Origin: Clostridium lacusfryxellense
GTDB taxonomy: Bacteria; Bacillota; Clostridia; Clostridiales; Clostridiaceae
NCBI RefSeq assembly: GCF_018861735.1
Contig: NZ_JAHLEB010000022.1
Span: forward strand, 1 to 64,000
DNA length: 64,000 nucleotides
Direction: 5' to 3'
Shown: in pieces, positions 8,156-16,952 of the stretch
Numbering within the stretch: the stretch's first letter is position 1
Layout of the letters: every line of letters starts with the position of its first letter
Made by a program: the position numbers and the translations under genes
The notes under the pieces: model-generated
Told to the model about the DNA's origin: nothing
The model's database searches: none
The model's input: only the letters and a program-made list of their open reading frames with translations

Positions 8156-9016
8156 TTATGGTTCACCACCTTCATCTGTTGCTTTCACATTAAGCCTATC
8201 AATGCAATAGCTTGTATCACTGCATTGATAAAAAGCGTTTTCCGTGTCTTCATCAATTATCTCATCCAAATAAACGCCTCTAGCTCCGCAAATTTTACAG
8301 GACTTATCACCAAAATCTTCAACTTCAAAAGGAAAATCTTCAAATCCTAAGGAGACAACCTTAGTGTAAGGTGGAATCGCATATATTTTTTTTTCTCTAC
8401 CAGCTCCAAACAAGATTAGAGCTTTAGAATAGTTTAATTTTGGATTATCAAACCTCGGAATAGGGCTAGGTGACATAACATACCTATCATGAACGTAAAC
8501 TGGGTGATCTGGCCCAGTTGCCATATTTCCAAACTTCATTATTTTTTCGAAAAGCATTAGCCAAGCTCCACTGTACTCCATTTCGCAGTGAAGACGTTTA
8601 GTAACAAATTCACTTGGTTCTACTAGCCTTAAGGGTTCTGGCATAGGTACCTGGAGTACTAATATTTGATCTTCATTTAAAGGTATTTCTGGTACTCTAT
8701 GCCTTGATTGTATTAGCGTAGCTTCACTTGTATCTTTTGTAATCCTAACTCCAGTAGTTTTGCTTATTAACTTTTTAATATTAACGGCATTTACTGATTC
8801 ATCTGATCCTTGATCTATTACCTTTAGAATATCCTCACTACCAATTAATGATAATGTTAATTGTAATCCACCAGTTCCCCACCCTCTAGCAATAGGCATT
8901 TCTCTAGAAGCAAAAGGCACCTGATATCCCGGAATTGCTACCGCCTTTAAAGAGGTCCTCCTAATTTCTTTTTTAGATCCCTCATCAAAATAGGCAAAAT
9001 TATAGTTTATATTCAT
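8156..9016 (-). CDS. phnJ: Alpha-D-ribose 1-methylphosphonate 5-phosphate C-P lyase
   Basis: Radical-SAM-type lyase that cuts the carbon-phosphorus bond, giving methane (or another alkane) and 5-phosphoribosyl 1,2-cyclic phosphate. The C-terminal cluster pattern is intact: CKIC, then 21 residues to Cys, then 5 residues to the last Cys (CSDTSYC). This matches the CX2CX21CX5C rule, in which three Cys hold the 4Fe-4S cluster and the last is the thiyl radical residue. I start at the ATG at 9016 (MNINYNFAYFDEG), which aligns with other PhnJ, not at 9049. The upstream gene phnI ends 4 bp before this start. Confidence 0.95.
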   Translation of the reverse strand: MNINYNFAYFDEGSKKEIRRTSLKAVAIPGYQVPFASREMPIARGWGTGGLQLTLSLIGSEDILKVIDQGSDESVNAVNIKKLISKTTGVRITKDTSEATLIQSRHRVPEIPLNEDQILVLQVPMPEPLRLVEPSEFVTKRLHCEMEYSGAWLMLFEKIMKFGNMATGPDHPVYVHDRYVMSPSPIPRFDNPKLNYSKALILFGAGREKKIYAIPPYTKVVSLGFEDFPFEVEDFGDKSCKICGARGVYLDEIIDEDTENAFYQCSDTSYCIDRLNVKATDEGGEP

Positions 9017-9020
9017 TCTT

Positions 9021-10127
9021 TTATTTCTCCTTTCTAGTTTTACGAACACTATCCAATTTAGATTGGAATGTTACATAATGAGGTAATTTTAAATGAGAAA
9101 TAAAACCTGTTGATTCAACACTATCTATGTTATATAAAACAAATTCTTCATTACTAGTAGGGTATCTATCATCTGGGTTCTCCAAACAATTATCAATAAT
9201 GCTCATCGCAATAGCTTTTGTTTCATTTTGCCCATAACATATTCCATAACCTATTACAAATTCAAGCTCTTTTTTTCCATATTTTTTTTCAATCATATTA
9301 GGTATAAAGGACTCTACTTCAGTTACAGAAATATCTCCAATATAAAAATCATCATTCTCATCATCATCATCAGGTGAATTTAACGGATTATCAATATATA
9401 AATCAAGTTTTCCAGTTCTTAGTTCTCCTACCGTAGGATGTGTTGCTCCATACGCCCTAAGTGCGGCGTACCCCAGGGATGTTACTGCACCAGTTTGCCC
9501 TCTTGTAAGTATTTGAAGCCTCTCACTTCTATGGCTAGGAAACTCTAGACTTTTTTTTGTAATATCTAATGGTTCACTATTGTCGTCGACGCAACTTTTG
9601 ATTAAACCTTCTTTTCTTAGATAGTCAACTACCTTAGGAAGTTTTCCTAGGTTAGTGTTATCTTCTTTCTCTATATACTGTGCTTCAAACTCTTTTACCC
9701 AATTTAACGCTTCATCTATAGTTTCATTACTTAAATCAAAATCGATAAGTCTGTGGGTGTAATCGTATGATGCACCTAATATTTGTCCTCCTACAATATC
9801 TTTAAAACTTGCAGATATCCGCCTCTCCACAAACATATTGTTTGTATCAACGACTTTAGTGTAATGCTTTCTAGGTAATGTTGATCTATATGCCCTAAGG
9901 ATAAATACTGCTTCTTCTGCATTTCCCTGAGTTTGCTTTATAGCTATAGCTGCAAGTTCCTCAGAGTATAGACTGGACTCAGACATAACCTGATCAATAA
10001 GTCCTCTCATCCCACCTCTTATGTCTTCAACATTTAAAATTCTTTTATTCTTTAATCTCTCATATTTTAATTTTTTTATTGATTCTTCTATAGCAATGGT
10101 TCCACCTTTTACTGCAACATAACCCAT
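9021..10127 (-). CDS. phnI: C-P lyase core subunit PhnI (nucleosidase)
   Basis: 368 residues, the usual PhnI length. With PhnG, PhnH and PhnL it displaces the adenine of ATP with phosphonate to give ribose-1-phosphonate 5-triphosphate. Recognisable family segments are GYVAVKGGTIAIEES at the start, the RGGMRGL motif, SRSTLPRKHY-like SALPRKHYTKVVDT region near 85 and the C-terminal LPHYVTFQSKLDSVR. It follows phnH by 13 bp and precedes phnJ, giving the standard order G-H-I-J-K. Confidence 0.94.
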   Translation of the reverse strand: MGYVAVKGGTIAIEESIKKLKYERLKNKRILNVEDIRGGMRGLIDQVMSESSLYSEELAAIAIKQTQGNAEEAVFILRAYRSTLPRKHYTKVVDTNNMFVERRISASFKDIVGGQILGASYDYTHRLIDFDLSNETIDEALNWVKEFEAQYIEKEDNTNLGKLPKVVDYLRKEGLIKSCVDDNSEPLDITKKSLEFPSHRSERLQILTRGQTGAVTSLGYAALRAYGATHPTVGELRTGKLDLYIDNPLNSPDDDDENDDFYIGDISVTEVESFIPNMIEKKYGKKELEFVIGYGICYGQNETKAIAMSIIDNCLENPDDRYPTSNEEFVLYNIDSVESTGFISHLKLPHYVTFQSKLDSVRKTRKEK

Positions 10128-10140
10128 CTAATTTACCACC

Positions 10141-10725
10141 TCATTCAAATATACTTGTTGTTCTTGGCAAACACATAATTTGATCTTCTTTATCGATAAA
10201 AACAGTGTCCACACCAAGAGGATACTCAATATTTTTACTTTTTCTTTCTTCTACAAATAAGCATTGTGTTATTATATTCACTTGACATAGATCCTCAATT
10301 CCTGGACCTTTCAATAAATATTTTCTGTCTGTTGTTAATTTTTCTACTTCAACAATTATAGTCGCTGCCTTATGTGGATCAATTAAAGTTCCTATCTTTG
10401 CATTCTTAAAAGCATCACCTAAACTGTTTTCTCTAGCATCCCTTAAAATAAATATAAAATCTGCTTCTTCAAGTGTTGTTGCCTTAGCATATGTTAGTTG
10501 GTTTACAAATTTTGTTATCTCTTCAGTATTATTAGATACTATATTAAAAGTAACTTCTCCATCTAATAACATATACATATTAATTAAAGTTCCCTTATAA
10601 AAACTAATATCAAAATCTATTTTCTCACTTTGTTCTTTTATACTCTCTATAACCCCTGGTCTAGACATACAATTCAGCAATTTTCTATAAGCCTTCTGAG
10701 TGTCATGAACTAAATCTAACTTCAT
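10141..10725 (-). CDS. phnH: C-P lyase core subunit PhnH
   Basis: 194 residues, matching the PhnH family. The start KLDLVHDTQKAYRKLLNCMSRPG is the typical N-terminal signature, and LKGPGI near residue 138 is the conserved C-terminal loop. PhnH is a catalytically silent fold that sits on the core complex and is required for formation of ribose-phosphonate. It lies 41 bp after phnG. Confidence 0.92.
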   Translation of the reverse strand: MKLDLVHDTQKAYRKLLNCMSRPGVIESIKEQSEKIDFDISFYKGTLINMYMLLDGEVTFNIVSNNTEEITKFVNQLTYAKATTLEEADFIFILRDARENSLGDAFKNAKIGTLIDPHKAATIIVEVEKLTTDRKYLLKGPGIEDLCQVNIITQCLFVEERKSKNIEYPLGVDTVFIDKEDQIMCLPRTTSIFE

Positions 10726-10766
10726 TTCCCTTCCCCTCCAAAATTAATTTAATCTCTAAAATTAAT

Positions 10767-11189
10767 TTACTCACCCATATTTTCAAAGTTTACCTTTGTC
10801 AATAAAGTTTTAGCTTCTCGTTTTTTTATTTCTCTCTTTATATTTATTTCCTCGCAAATAAGAATTTCTTCCCATGCCTTAGTTTCTTTTAATGATGCAT
10901 TGTATGCAGCATCAATTACCCCTAGGCAATACGCAAGTTCTGTATTATTCCCACTAATAATTCCTATTCCTAGCTTCCCTTCAATTAACACCTTAGCTTC
11001 CGTTACAAAGACCTCACCAATGTAAAATAATGTTTTTTTTGCACCTTCTCGAATTTTAACCATTACTAATCCATAGTTTGGTTCTTCAACGATTTTTACT
11101 ATATAGTTCTCTTCTATTTCTGAAGATATTTTTTTTGCAATTTCAGTAGATCCCTTAATTAATATTTCTGTTCTTCTCTTCCTATTCAC
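10767..11189 (-). CDS. phnG: C-P lyase core subunit PhnG
   Basis: 140 residues. First gene of the C-P lyase operon. The N-terminal RKRRTEILIKGS and central GLVMVKIREGAKKTLFYIGEVFVTEAKV segment fit PhnG, which forms the GI face of the core complex. The gene follows a spaced ribosome site (GGGAGG) and a phased Pho box about 50 bp upstream. The GntR gene upstream is closed by its own terminator, so phnG starts a separate transcript. Confidence 0.92.
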   Translation of the reverse strand: MNRKRRTEILIKGSTEIAKKISSEIEENYIVKIVEEPNYGLVMVKIREGAKKTLFYIGEVFVTEAKVLIEGKLGIGIISGNNTELAYCLGVIDAAYNASLKETKAWEEILICEEINIKREIKKREAKTLLTKVNFENMGE

Positions 11190-11216
11190 ATCGTATTCCT
11201 CCCTTCTACAATTTTA

Positions 11217-11269
11217 AGTATATCTTGTTGCCAAGTTAGTAACAGTTAAGGTTAAGTTAAGTAAGTTAA
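11217..11269 (-). promoter_or_regulatory. Pho box and -10 for the C-P lyase operon
   Basis: Minus-strand hexamers TTAACT (11264-11269), TTAACT (11255-11260), TTAACT (11244-11249) and TAACTT (11233-11238) lie upstream of phnG. The last three are 11 bp apart; the first is 9 bp away. TATACT at 11217-11222 serves as -10. The block lies just downstream of the phnF terminator. A GntR operator could overlap it, but I cannot point to one with confidence. Confidence 0.68.
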
Positions 11270-11296
11270 ATCACCTTCATATAAATCTCATTAAAT

Positions 11297-11343
11297 AAAA
11301 GATAAGGTCACTATTTCTTTTAGAAATAGTGACCTTATCTTTT
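11297..11343 (-). terminator. Terminator of the GntR gene
   Basis: Perfect 21-bp arms at 11297-11317 and 11323-11343 with a 5-nt loop. Minus-strand transcription runs into a T-rich tail. The stem includes the stop codon of the GntR gene, so the regulator is insulated from the phn operon that follows. Confidence 0.85.
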
Positions 11344-12054
11344 GGTGGATAATACATATTTAAATGTATCACCTCTATATATAATTTTCGTATACTCTAA
11401 TACCTTTTTCTTTTTAATGTCAATACAATTAGTTTCTAGAATTAAAAGTGGCACTAAACTAGGACAGCCTAAAATGTCTCGTTCATCTGCTGTTGGATAC
11501 GAAATGCTGATAATACTTTTAGATGATGTAAACTCTAAATATCCATTTAATTCATAATAACTAAAGATAGATTCTATACTTTTCCCATCTTCTGCAATAT
11601 TCTTAAATACTGATTTTGCTAAATATGACATGTGAATTGCACTAGGTTTTTTATCTATAATTCTTACCCTACCTACTTTATAGACCTCATCATCTTTATT
11701 TATTCCTAATTCATCATAAATTTTTTTATCATACTGAATTTTACCGAAAATAATATTCTTAGTTACCAGCTCTCGACCTGTCTCTAACATTTTTTGGCTA
11801 AAGCTTTTATCTCCCGTTAAATGCAATTCAATATATTGTTGTTTCCCTTTAAGGTATCTTCCCTTTCCTTGTATTGAATATATATATCCCATCTCTTCTA
11901 ATCTTTTATAAGCTTTTCTAGCAGTAATTCTTGGGATCTTATAAAAGTCTGCCATAACATTTTCAGATGGTAATTTTTCATGAATTTCATATTTATCGTC
12001 ATTAATTTCTGAAATAAGTTTGTCAATAATTATGTTTTCTATTTGATTTTCCAT
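11335..12054 (-). CDS. phnF: GntR/HutC-family regulator, PhnF-like
   Basis: 239 residues. The N-terminal winged helix (about 5-70) shows the GntR hallmark EKLPSENVMADFYKIPRITARKAYKRLEEMGYI followed by the wing QGKGRYL. The C-terminal UbiC-like (UTRA) effector domain is marked by VGRVRIIDKKPSAIHMSYL and ends YVLSTKR. Location at the head of a phn operon suggests a PhnF-type phosphonate or phosphate-linked repressor. The ligand is inferred from context only. It is read in the same direction as phnG but ends in a strong terminator. Confidence 0.82.
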   Translation of the reverse strand: MENQIENIIIDKLISEINDDKYEIHEKLPSENVMADFYKIPRITARKAYKRLEEMGYIYSIQGKGRYLKGKQQYIELHLTGDKSFSQKMLETGRELVTKNIIFGKIQYDKKIYDELGINKDDEVYKVGRVRIIDKKPSAIHMSYLAKSVFKNIAEDGKSIESIFSYYELNGYLEFTSSKSIISISYPTADERDILGCPSLVPLLILETNCIDIKKKKVLEYTKIIYRGDTFKYVLSTKR

Positions 12055-12082
12055 ACCTTACTCCCTTTATTATTAAGGTTTC

Positions 12083-13480
12083 CTACATAGATTTTTCTGC
12101 AAGTTTAGACAATGGACTTCTTTCTACTTGCTCAAGGGTTACATGTCCTGTGATGTCAAAAGGCTTCATTTTTTCAATGGTATAAACTAATCCGTTAGAT
12201 TTTTCATCAACTAAAGTGTTATCAATTTGATTATCTGATGGGTCACCTATAAATACAAATTTAGACCCAAATCCAGCTCTAGTAAGCATAAGTTTTGCTA
12301 GATGAGGAGTCGTCTGCTGTGATTCATCAACTATAACCAATGCATCTGATAGTGTTCTACCTCTCATGTAAACAAATGTTTTAGTTTCTATTTGTCCACT
12401 TTTGCGGAATCTTTCAATGAAGTTATCTACTGACACCTCGGTTCTCTTAATCTCATGAGTATCGATTTTTTTATCTTTTTTATCCTTTTTTTCTTTAAGT
12501 TTGTCCTTTTTAGCCTTATCTTTTGCATCCATTAAATTTTCTACAGCATCATAAAAGCTTCCCATCCAAGGTTTTAATTTCTCTTCCTCCGTTCCAGGTA
12601 AAAAACCTATATCATCCCCTGCTGGAATAACTGGTTTAACAAAAATAACTCTTCTAAATGATCCTTCTTCTATTACCTTTTTAAGAGCAACTGCAGTTGA
12701 AATAATTGTCTTACCCGATCCTGCTCCACCAGAAATCGTTACAAATTGTATTGCTGGGTCCATTAATAACTCAAAAGCCATCTTTTGCTCATTATTAATT
12801 GGAGTTAATCCGAAAGCAAAATCATTCGCGTACTTTAAAGGTACTATTGCCTTACCGTTAAATTTACCAATCAACTTATATTGTTCATCATCTTCACTAG
12901 TAATATCTAAAAATTCATTCGGATATAAAGTAAATTCAAAATCACTAGGCATTGCAATTCCACCCTTTTGTATTTCATCCATATCCTTTGATGAAAGTGT
13001 AATTTTCCTATGCCCTTTATATAATTCTTCAGTAGTAACCTTATCATTTTTATAATCTTGCGTTACTATCCCTAATGCATCACTTTTTATAGCCATGTAT
13101 AAATCTTTAGTAACCAGTATTGTAGAAATGTCTTTATTACTTTCAGAAATATTTTTTGTTATTGCTAATATCTTAGTATCATTTTTGTTAAAATCAAACC
13201 CGTTTGGCAAACAGCTTGTGTCACTATTGTTTAACTCTATTCTTATTGTTCCACCATTGGCAAGCGTGATGCCTTCATGCAAATTACCAATCACTCTAAG
13301 TTTATTTATCTCTCTAGCTGCATTTCTTGCATGATAACCTACAATACCTTCTCTTTTTTTAAGGTTATCTAACTCCTCTATACATATTATTGGAATGATA
13401 ATATTATTGTCCTCAAAATTGTAGATAAAATCAGGATCATGAACCATTACATTTGTGTCAATAATATAATTTTTAATCAT
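12083..13480 (-). CDS. PIN-domain PhoH-like ATPase
   Basis: About 465 residues. An N-terminal PIN nuclease-like domain (NYIIDTNVMVHDP, about 1-140, with conserved acidic residues) is joined to a PhoH ATPase (Walker A GGAGSGKT near 253, Walker B LVIVDESQQ). PhoH2-type proteins act as RNA helicase/nucleases. I take the ATG at 13480 (MIKNYIID) with GAGG upstream; an upstream TTG at 13507 would add nine residues. Oddly, the ATPase domain contains a lysine/aspartate-rich, probably disordered insert of about 30 residues (DKAKKDKLKEKKDKKDKK). No phased Pho box precedes the gene in the right orientation. Confidence 0.88.
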   Translation of the reverse strand: MIKNYIIDTNVMVHDPDFIYNFEDNNIIIPIICIEELDNLKKREGIVGYHARNAAREINKLRVIGNLHEGITLANGGTIRIELNNSDTSCLPNGFDFNKNDTKILAITKNISESNKDISTILVTKDLYMAIKSDALGIVTQDYKNDKVTTEELYKGHRKITLSSKDMDEIQKGGIAMPSDFEFTLYPNEFLDITSEDDEQYKLIGKFNGKAIVPLKYANDFAFGLTPINNEQKMAFELLMDPAIQFVTISGGAGSGKTIISTAVALKKVIEEGSFRRVIFVKPVIPAGDDIGFLPGTEEEKLKPWMGSFYDAVENLMDAKDKAKKDKLKEKKDKKDKKIDTHEIKRTEVSVDNFIERFRKSGQIETKTFVYMRGRTLSDALVIVDESQQTTPHLAKLMLTRAGFGSKFVFIGDPSDNQIDNTLVDEKSNGLVYTIEKMKPFDITGHVTLEQVERSPLSKLAEKSM

Positions 13481-13647
13481 TAGTAGCCTCATTAAACAAA
13501 GTTGCAAAGGCGTCCTTGTTTAATAAAGTTTCACCTCCTTAATAATTATGTATGTCTGTATAGTTAAATTATATCATAGACTTAATTTTATTCAGTCAAT
13601 TTAACCTACTCTTTACATTACTGTTATGATTCTTAATAAAGGCACTC

Positions 13648-13911
13648 TTAAAAGGAATAAACTCTACCCTCTAATTGTGCCATTTGTTTGTTATTATCAA
13701 TTTTAATATTTATTAATTCATCAATATTCTTCGCATTTACCTTTTGTAATGCAATTAAATCACAGTAAACATTTTTCAGCTCTTGTTTTTGTTGTGCAAT
13801 ATACTCATCTTTATCAGAAAGCATATTTTTGTATTTTGACTCTAATATTTCTAGTCTTAAATCATCATTGATTATCTTAACTATGCTTTTATTTTCTTTT
13901 ATATCTTCCAC
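13648..13911 (-). CDS. Small coiled-coil protein of unknown function
   Basis: About 87 residues, highly charged, with heptad-like Leu/Ile spacing through most of its length (LEILESKYKNMLSDKDEYI, then QELKNVYCDLIALQKV), so probably one long coiled coil. A GTG at 13911 with AAGGGG eight bases upstream is the better start; an earlier in-frame GTG at 13920 lacks room for a ribosome site. No family recognised. It stands alone between the PhoH-like gene and the divergent GDSL gene. Confidence 0.55.
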   Translation of the reverse strand: MEDIKENKSIVKIINDDLRLEILESKYKNMLSDKDEYIAQQKQELKNVYCDLIALQKVNAKNIDELINIKIDNNKQMAQLEGRVYSF

Positions 13912-13920
13912 ATTACACAC

Positions 13921-14157
13921 CCCTTATTATAATATAAGAACCAGTTCCCTGCATTGTATCATGAATTTAAGCAAGAATCTTAAACATAACCAAAACCTAA
14001 CACTAGGTAACACAACTATAATTAGTTACACTCTAAAAGCTCTGTAAGACGCCAATAACACTACATTACTCAAATTATAAAAAATGAAATTTAGACATAA
14101 ATTAATAACATAAATTGAAAAACTGGGATTTCATTTAGTTAATAAGAATATGTGACC
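13921..14157. other. Intergenic stretch without a recognised gene
   Basis: This is the left part of the only gap longer than 300 bases (13921-14290). It is AT-rich, and no frame with a good ribosome site is seen in it. The right part holds the promoter and palindromic operator described at 14158-14216. Confidence 0.6.
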
Positions 14158-14216
14158 TTGACTATTTCCTGTTTGAATGTATACTAGCAGTATACCAATA
14201 ACACTCACGGTATACC
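14158..14216 (+). promoter_or_regulatory. Promoter with TetR-type palindromes for the GDSL esterase
   Basis: TTGACT (14158-14163), 16 bp, then TATACT (14180-14185) form a sigma-A promoter. The -10 is one arm of a perfect palindrome, TATACT-AGC-AGTATA (14180-14194). A second palindrome GGTATACC lies at 14209-14216. The same arrangement occurs at the TetR gene promoter (27413-27449), so that TetR protein probably represses this gene. Confidence 0.62.
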
Positions 14217-14290
14217 AAATTAGGTTTTTATAAATAATGAACAATGCACTGTATAAAAAATACAATTTTTAATTTATAGGGAGGGAAATT

Positions 14291-15007
14291 ATGAAAATAA
14301 AAAATAGCTATATTATAGTAGCTTATGGTGATTCTATTACAAAAGGAGTTATATACGATAATGAAAAATCTAAATATGCATTTTTAAAAGAAAATTTTTC
14401 TTACATCATTGAAAATAAAATAAACGGATCAGTATACAATGCTGGTCAATTTGGCAATACAATTATGAGAGGTATGCGTAAAATGTACAATAATGTTATT
14501 AAAAAATCTCCTGATATAGTTTTAATAGAATTTGGTGGTAATGACTGTGCATATAAATGGGATGACATAGCTAAAAATCCAGACATGGACTACAAACCAA
14601 ATACTAATATATCTAGTTTTCGCGAAACACTACTTAAAATGATAGATATATTGAAAACTAATAACATAACCCCTGTACTTATGACTTTACCTCCAATAGA
14701 TCACTTAAAATATTTCAAATGGATTACAAGACAGGATTCTTTTGCTGAGGAGAATCTTTTGCATTGGTTAGGTACAAAGGATAATCTTTTTACCTTTCAG
14801 AATACATATAGTGAAATAATTACTGAAGTAGCTAAAGAAACAGAAACTGTACTTATAGATGTAAGAACAGCATTTTTAGAATACAGTGATTACAGTCAGT
14901 TTTTATGCAAAGATGGGATACATCCAAATATTGAAGGTCAATCATTAATAGCAGCTGTTATACTAAAATTTATAAAAGAAAACAACAACTTTTTACTACA
15001 ACATTAA
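14291..15007 (+). CDS. SGNH/GDSL-family esterase or lipase, cytoplasmic
   Basis: 238 residues, no signal peptide. The SGNH blocks are present: YGDSITKG (nucleophile Ser near residue 15), a Gly in NAGQFGNT, FGGNDC (oxyanion Asn) and DGIHPN (catalytic Asp and His near 220). Such enzymes deacylate lipids, sugars or peptidoglycan; the substrate cannot be assigned. A strong GGGAGG site precedes the ATG. It is monocistronic, closed by a bidirectional terminator, with a promoter resembling that of the distant TetR gene. Confidence 0.85.
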   Translation: MKIKNSYIIVAYGDSITKGVIYDNEKSKYAFLKENFSYIIENKINGSVYNAGQFGNTIMRGMRKMYNNVIKKSPDIVLIEFGGNDCAYKWDDIAKNPDMDYKPNTNISSFRETLLKMIDILKTNNITPVLMTLPPIDHLKYFKWITRQDSFAEENLLHWLGTKDNLFTFQNTYSEIITEVAKETETVLIDVRTAFLEYSDYSQFLCKDGIHPNIEGQSLIAAVILKFIKENNNFLLQH

Positions 15008-15045
15008 AAATATAAACTTGTAGGTAAGCCTACAAGTTTATATTT
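15008..15045. terminator. Bidirectional terminator between the GDSL gene and the PPK2-type gene
   Basis: Perfect 17-bp arms (15008-15024 and 15029-15045) with a 4-nt loop and T/A tracts on both sides. It lies between the ends of two convergent genes and includes the stop of the kinase gene. Confidence 0.85.
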
Positions 15046-15859
15046 AACTTTCTTTAAGTTCCTGTATTAATGCTTCCATATTACCTTTTAAGCCTGGATA
15101 CTCCAATTTTAAATCCTCTATAGTTTTTACTATAATTTTCAATATAATATAGTCCCTAAACCATCTATGATTCGAAGGAATCACATGCCAGGGGGCTTCT
15201 TTTGTGCTACAATTAGATATCACATCGGAATAACATTCTTGATACCTCTCCCAAAGCTTTCTCTCGTTTAGGTCTGCTTCTGAAAACTTCCAATTCTTTT
15301 CTGGGGACTCTAATCTATTCTCCAGTTTTTCTTTTTGGAATTCTTTTGAAATATGTAAAAAAAACTTTAATACAATTGTGTTGTTATTAACAAGATATTT
15401 TTCAAATCCATTAATTTCCTGGAATCGACTTAAAGCGGTATCATCATCGATAGTTTTATGAACCCGTGTAACAAGAACATCTTCATAATAAGACCTATTA
15501 AAAACCGTAATGTTACCTTTCATTGGAATTTTTTTATGTATCCTCCAAAGATAGTCATGACCTAATTCTTCTTGAGTTGGCACTTTGAAATTCTCAACAT
15601 TAAACCCATTAGGATTCACGCCCATTAGTGCCTTTTTAACAGTACCATCCTTACCACTACAATCCATACCCTGAAGTATAATTAGTAACCCATATTTTTT
15701 AGAGGCATAGAACCTCTCTTGAAGTTCAATGAATTTCTCTTTTAACTTAGCGTATTCTTCTTTTATATCATCTTTGGTTAGTTTATCAGTATCATCTTGT
15801 TTAAATTCTTTCAAACTTAACTTTTTGTCACTTGAACTAATAGTAAATTTATTTATCAT
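15044..15859 (-). CDS. PPK2-family polyphosphate:nucleotide phosphotransferase
   Basis: 271 residues. The PPK2 core has Walker A GMDCSGKDG (about 64-72), the lid-region pattern FNRSYYEDVLVTRVH (about 119-133) and the C-terminal APWHVIPSNHRWFRD motif. PPK2 enzymes move phosphate between polyphosphate and nucleotides; the length and motifs fit the class that phosphorylates AMP and/or ADP from polyphosphate. A GGAGGG site precedes the ATG. It lies about 1 kb from ppk, so synthesis and use of polyphosphate are encoded together. Confidence 0.9.
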   Translation of the reverse strand: MINKFTISSSDKKLSLKEFKQDDTDKLTKDDIKEEYAKLKEKFIELQERFYASKKYGLLIILQGMDCSGKDGTVKKALMGVNPNGFNVENFKVPTQEELGHDYLWRIHKKIPMKGNITVFNRSYYEDVLVTRVHKTIDDDTALSRFQEINGFEKYLVNNNTIVLKFFLHISKEFQKEKLENRLESPEKNWKFSEADLNERKLWERYQECYSDVISNCSTKEAPWHVIPSNHRWFRDYIILKIIVKTIEDLKLEYPGLKGNMEALIQELKES

Positions 15860-15920
15860 TTTACCCTCCGTCTAGCCATCTTTTTCTGCATTCCTTGTTT
15901 TTATAAATTCCTTCTTTAAA

Positions 15921-16490
15921 TTACTTTTTATATTTATTGTAAAATTCTAAAAGTGCTACGCTAACTAGATCTTGCTTTTTATATCCAGAGTAACTCTTAC
16001 ATAGTTCATTAAATAGTTTATATACTGGCTTATATACCTTAACAGATTTATTTATAATGTCCTTCTGAAGGTCTTTAGGTAGATTATCAATGTCAAATTG
16101 TGAAGCTATTACATTGGAACTATTTTTATAATTTTCTAGCATTTCTAGAATATCATCCTTGTGATTAACTAACTCAATTAAATCATATTTATACTTTTGT
16201 AACTCTTTTAATTCAATCTCTCTAATATATCCTTTATTAGACATAATAGATTTCTGTGGCACCTTAGTATTATCTTGGTGTATTTGGATATCTAGAGTAT
16301 TAGATTTAGCATATTGGCCTGTATTTGCATCATATAAATACCCTATTTTGGTAAACCTCTCTCTAAATGTTGTCTTACTCATACCTAAACTACTACTAAT
16401 ATTTCTTAAGCTTTTACCTTCTTCAAGTAAGTCATTTATATATCCTAGTTGCTCTAATACATTTAGATTATTGAACTCTTCCTTTGTCAT
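15921..16490 (-). CDS. HTH DNA-binding protein, unknown family
   Basis: About 189 residues from the ATG at 16490 (MTKEEFNNLN, with GAGGTGG upstream). The N-terminal region contains a helix-turn-helix pattern, EGKSLRNISSSLGMSKTTFRERFTKIGY (about 31-58). The C-terminal 45 residues (KVYKPVYKLFNELCKSYSGYKKQDLVSVALLEFY) resemble a ribbon-helix-helix-like dimer module. It is read towards the PPK2 gene 61 bp downstream, possibly in one transcript. No ligand domain is seen; it may be of plasmid or mobile origin. Confidence 0.6.
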   Translation of the reverse strand: MTKEEFNNLNVLEQLGYINDLLEEGKSLRNISSSLGMSKTTFRERFTKIGYLYDANTGQYAKSNTLDIQIHQDNTKVPQKSIMSNKGYIREIELKELQKYKYDLIELVNHKDDILEMLENYKNSSNVIASQFDIDNLPKDLQKDIINKSVKVYKPVYKLFNELCKSYSGYKKQDLVSVALLEFYNKYKK

Positions 16491-16677
16491 AAATTCCACC
16501 TCATTATCTTTTCTAATATGTTAATAATTCGACAGACTTCTTATAATATCCTTTAAGGTATAATACACGAATATGTCTTAATTACTTGTAAAAATGTTCA
16601 AGACAGGGTAATCTATTAATATGAAGTTAAACCTTAGTGAACAGTAAAAACAAATGATTATAAGGATGTGATATATA

Positions 16678-16875
16678 ATGATTAAAATTTGTAAATCAAG
16701 TGATAACTACAAAGAGTTAAGTAAGTCTTTAAAAGATAATAATATGGAATATAAGCATAAAAAATGTTTAAGCAAATGCGGTATGTGCCATAAAGGTCCA
16801 TTTGCGAAAAACCATGGTGAATTTATCTCAGCTGATAGTGTAGAAAAACTTATTAAAAAATTAAAACAAGACTAA
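16678..16875 (+). CDS. DUF1450-like small Cys-rich protein
   Basis: 65 residues with the pattern C-x3-C-x2-C (CLSKCGMC) followed by GPFAKNHGEFISADSVEKLIKKL. This matches the DUF1450 (YuzB-like) layout in which the Cys cluster is followed by PFA-x-(V)NGE and a C-terminal helix. The fold is thioredoxin-like ferredoxin in appearance; function is unknown. AAGGATGTG precedes the ATG at 7 bases. It is monocistronic, with a strong terminator directly after the stop. Confidence 0.65.
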   Translation: MIKICKSSDNYKELSKSLKDNNMEYKHKKCLSKCGMCHKGPFAKNHGEFISADSVEKLIKKLKQD

Positions 16876-16920
16876 TACTAATGGAGAATAGATTTTTAAA
16901 TCTATTCTCCATTAGTATTT
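16874..16920. terminator. Terminator between the DUF1450 gene and ppk
   Basis: Arms at 16874-16895 and 16898-16920 are fully complementary and flanked by T-rich sequence. It serves the plus-strand small gene and probably also the minus-strand ppk operon that ends at 16953. Confidence 0.8.
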
Positions 16921-16952
16921 GTCTTTGATAATCACTTATAATTAATATATTT

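Noticed and set aside
12083-13480. PhoH-like gene as a member of the Pho regulon because of its name and place
   Set aside because: No correctly oriented phased box precedes it; the name alone is not evidence.
13601-13628. Plus-strand TTAACC, TTTACA, GTTATG at 11-bp steps
   Set aside because: They point away from the PhoH-like gene, no -10 follows, and the next plus-strand gene starts over 650 bp away.
16614-16641. Three 11-bp-spaced hexamers (TTCACT, TTAACT, TTAATA) upstream of the HTH/PPK2-type genes
   Set aside because: The repeats are weaker and no -10 element lies at the spacing seen at the other Pho boxes.
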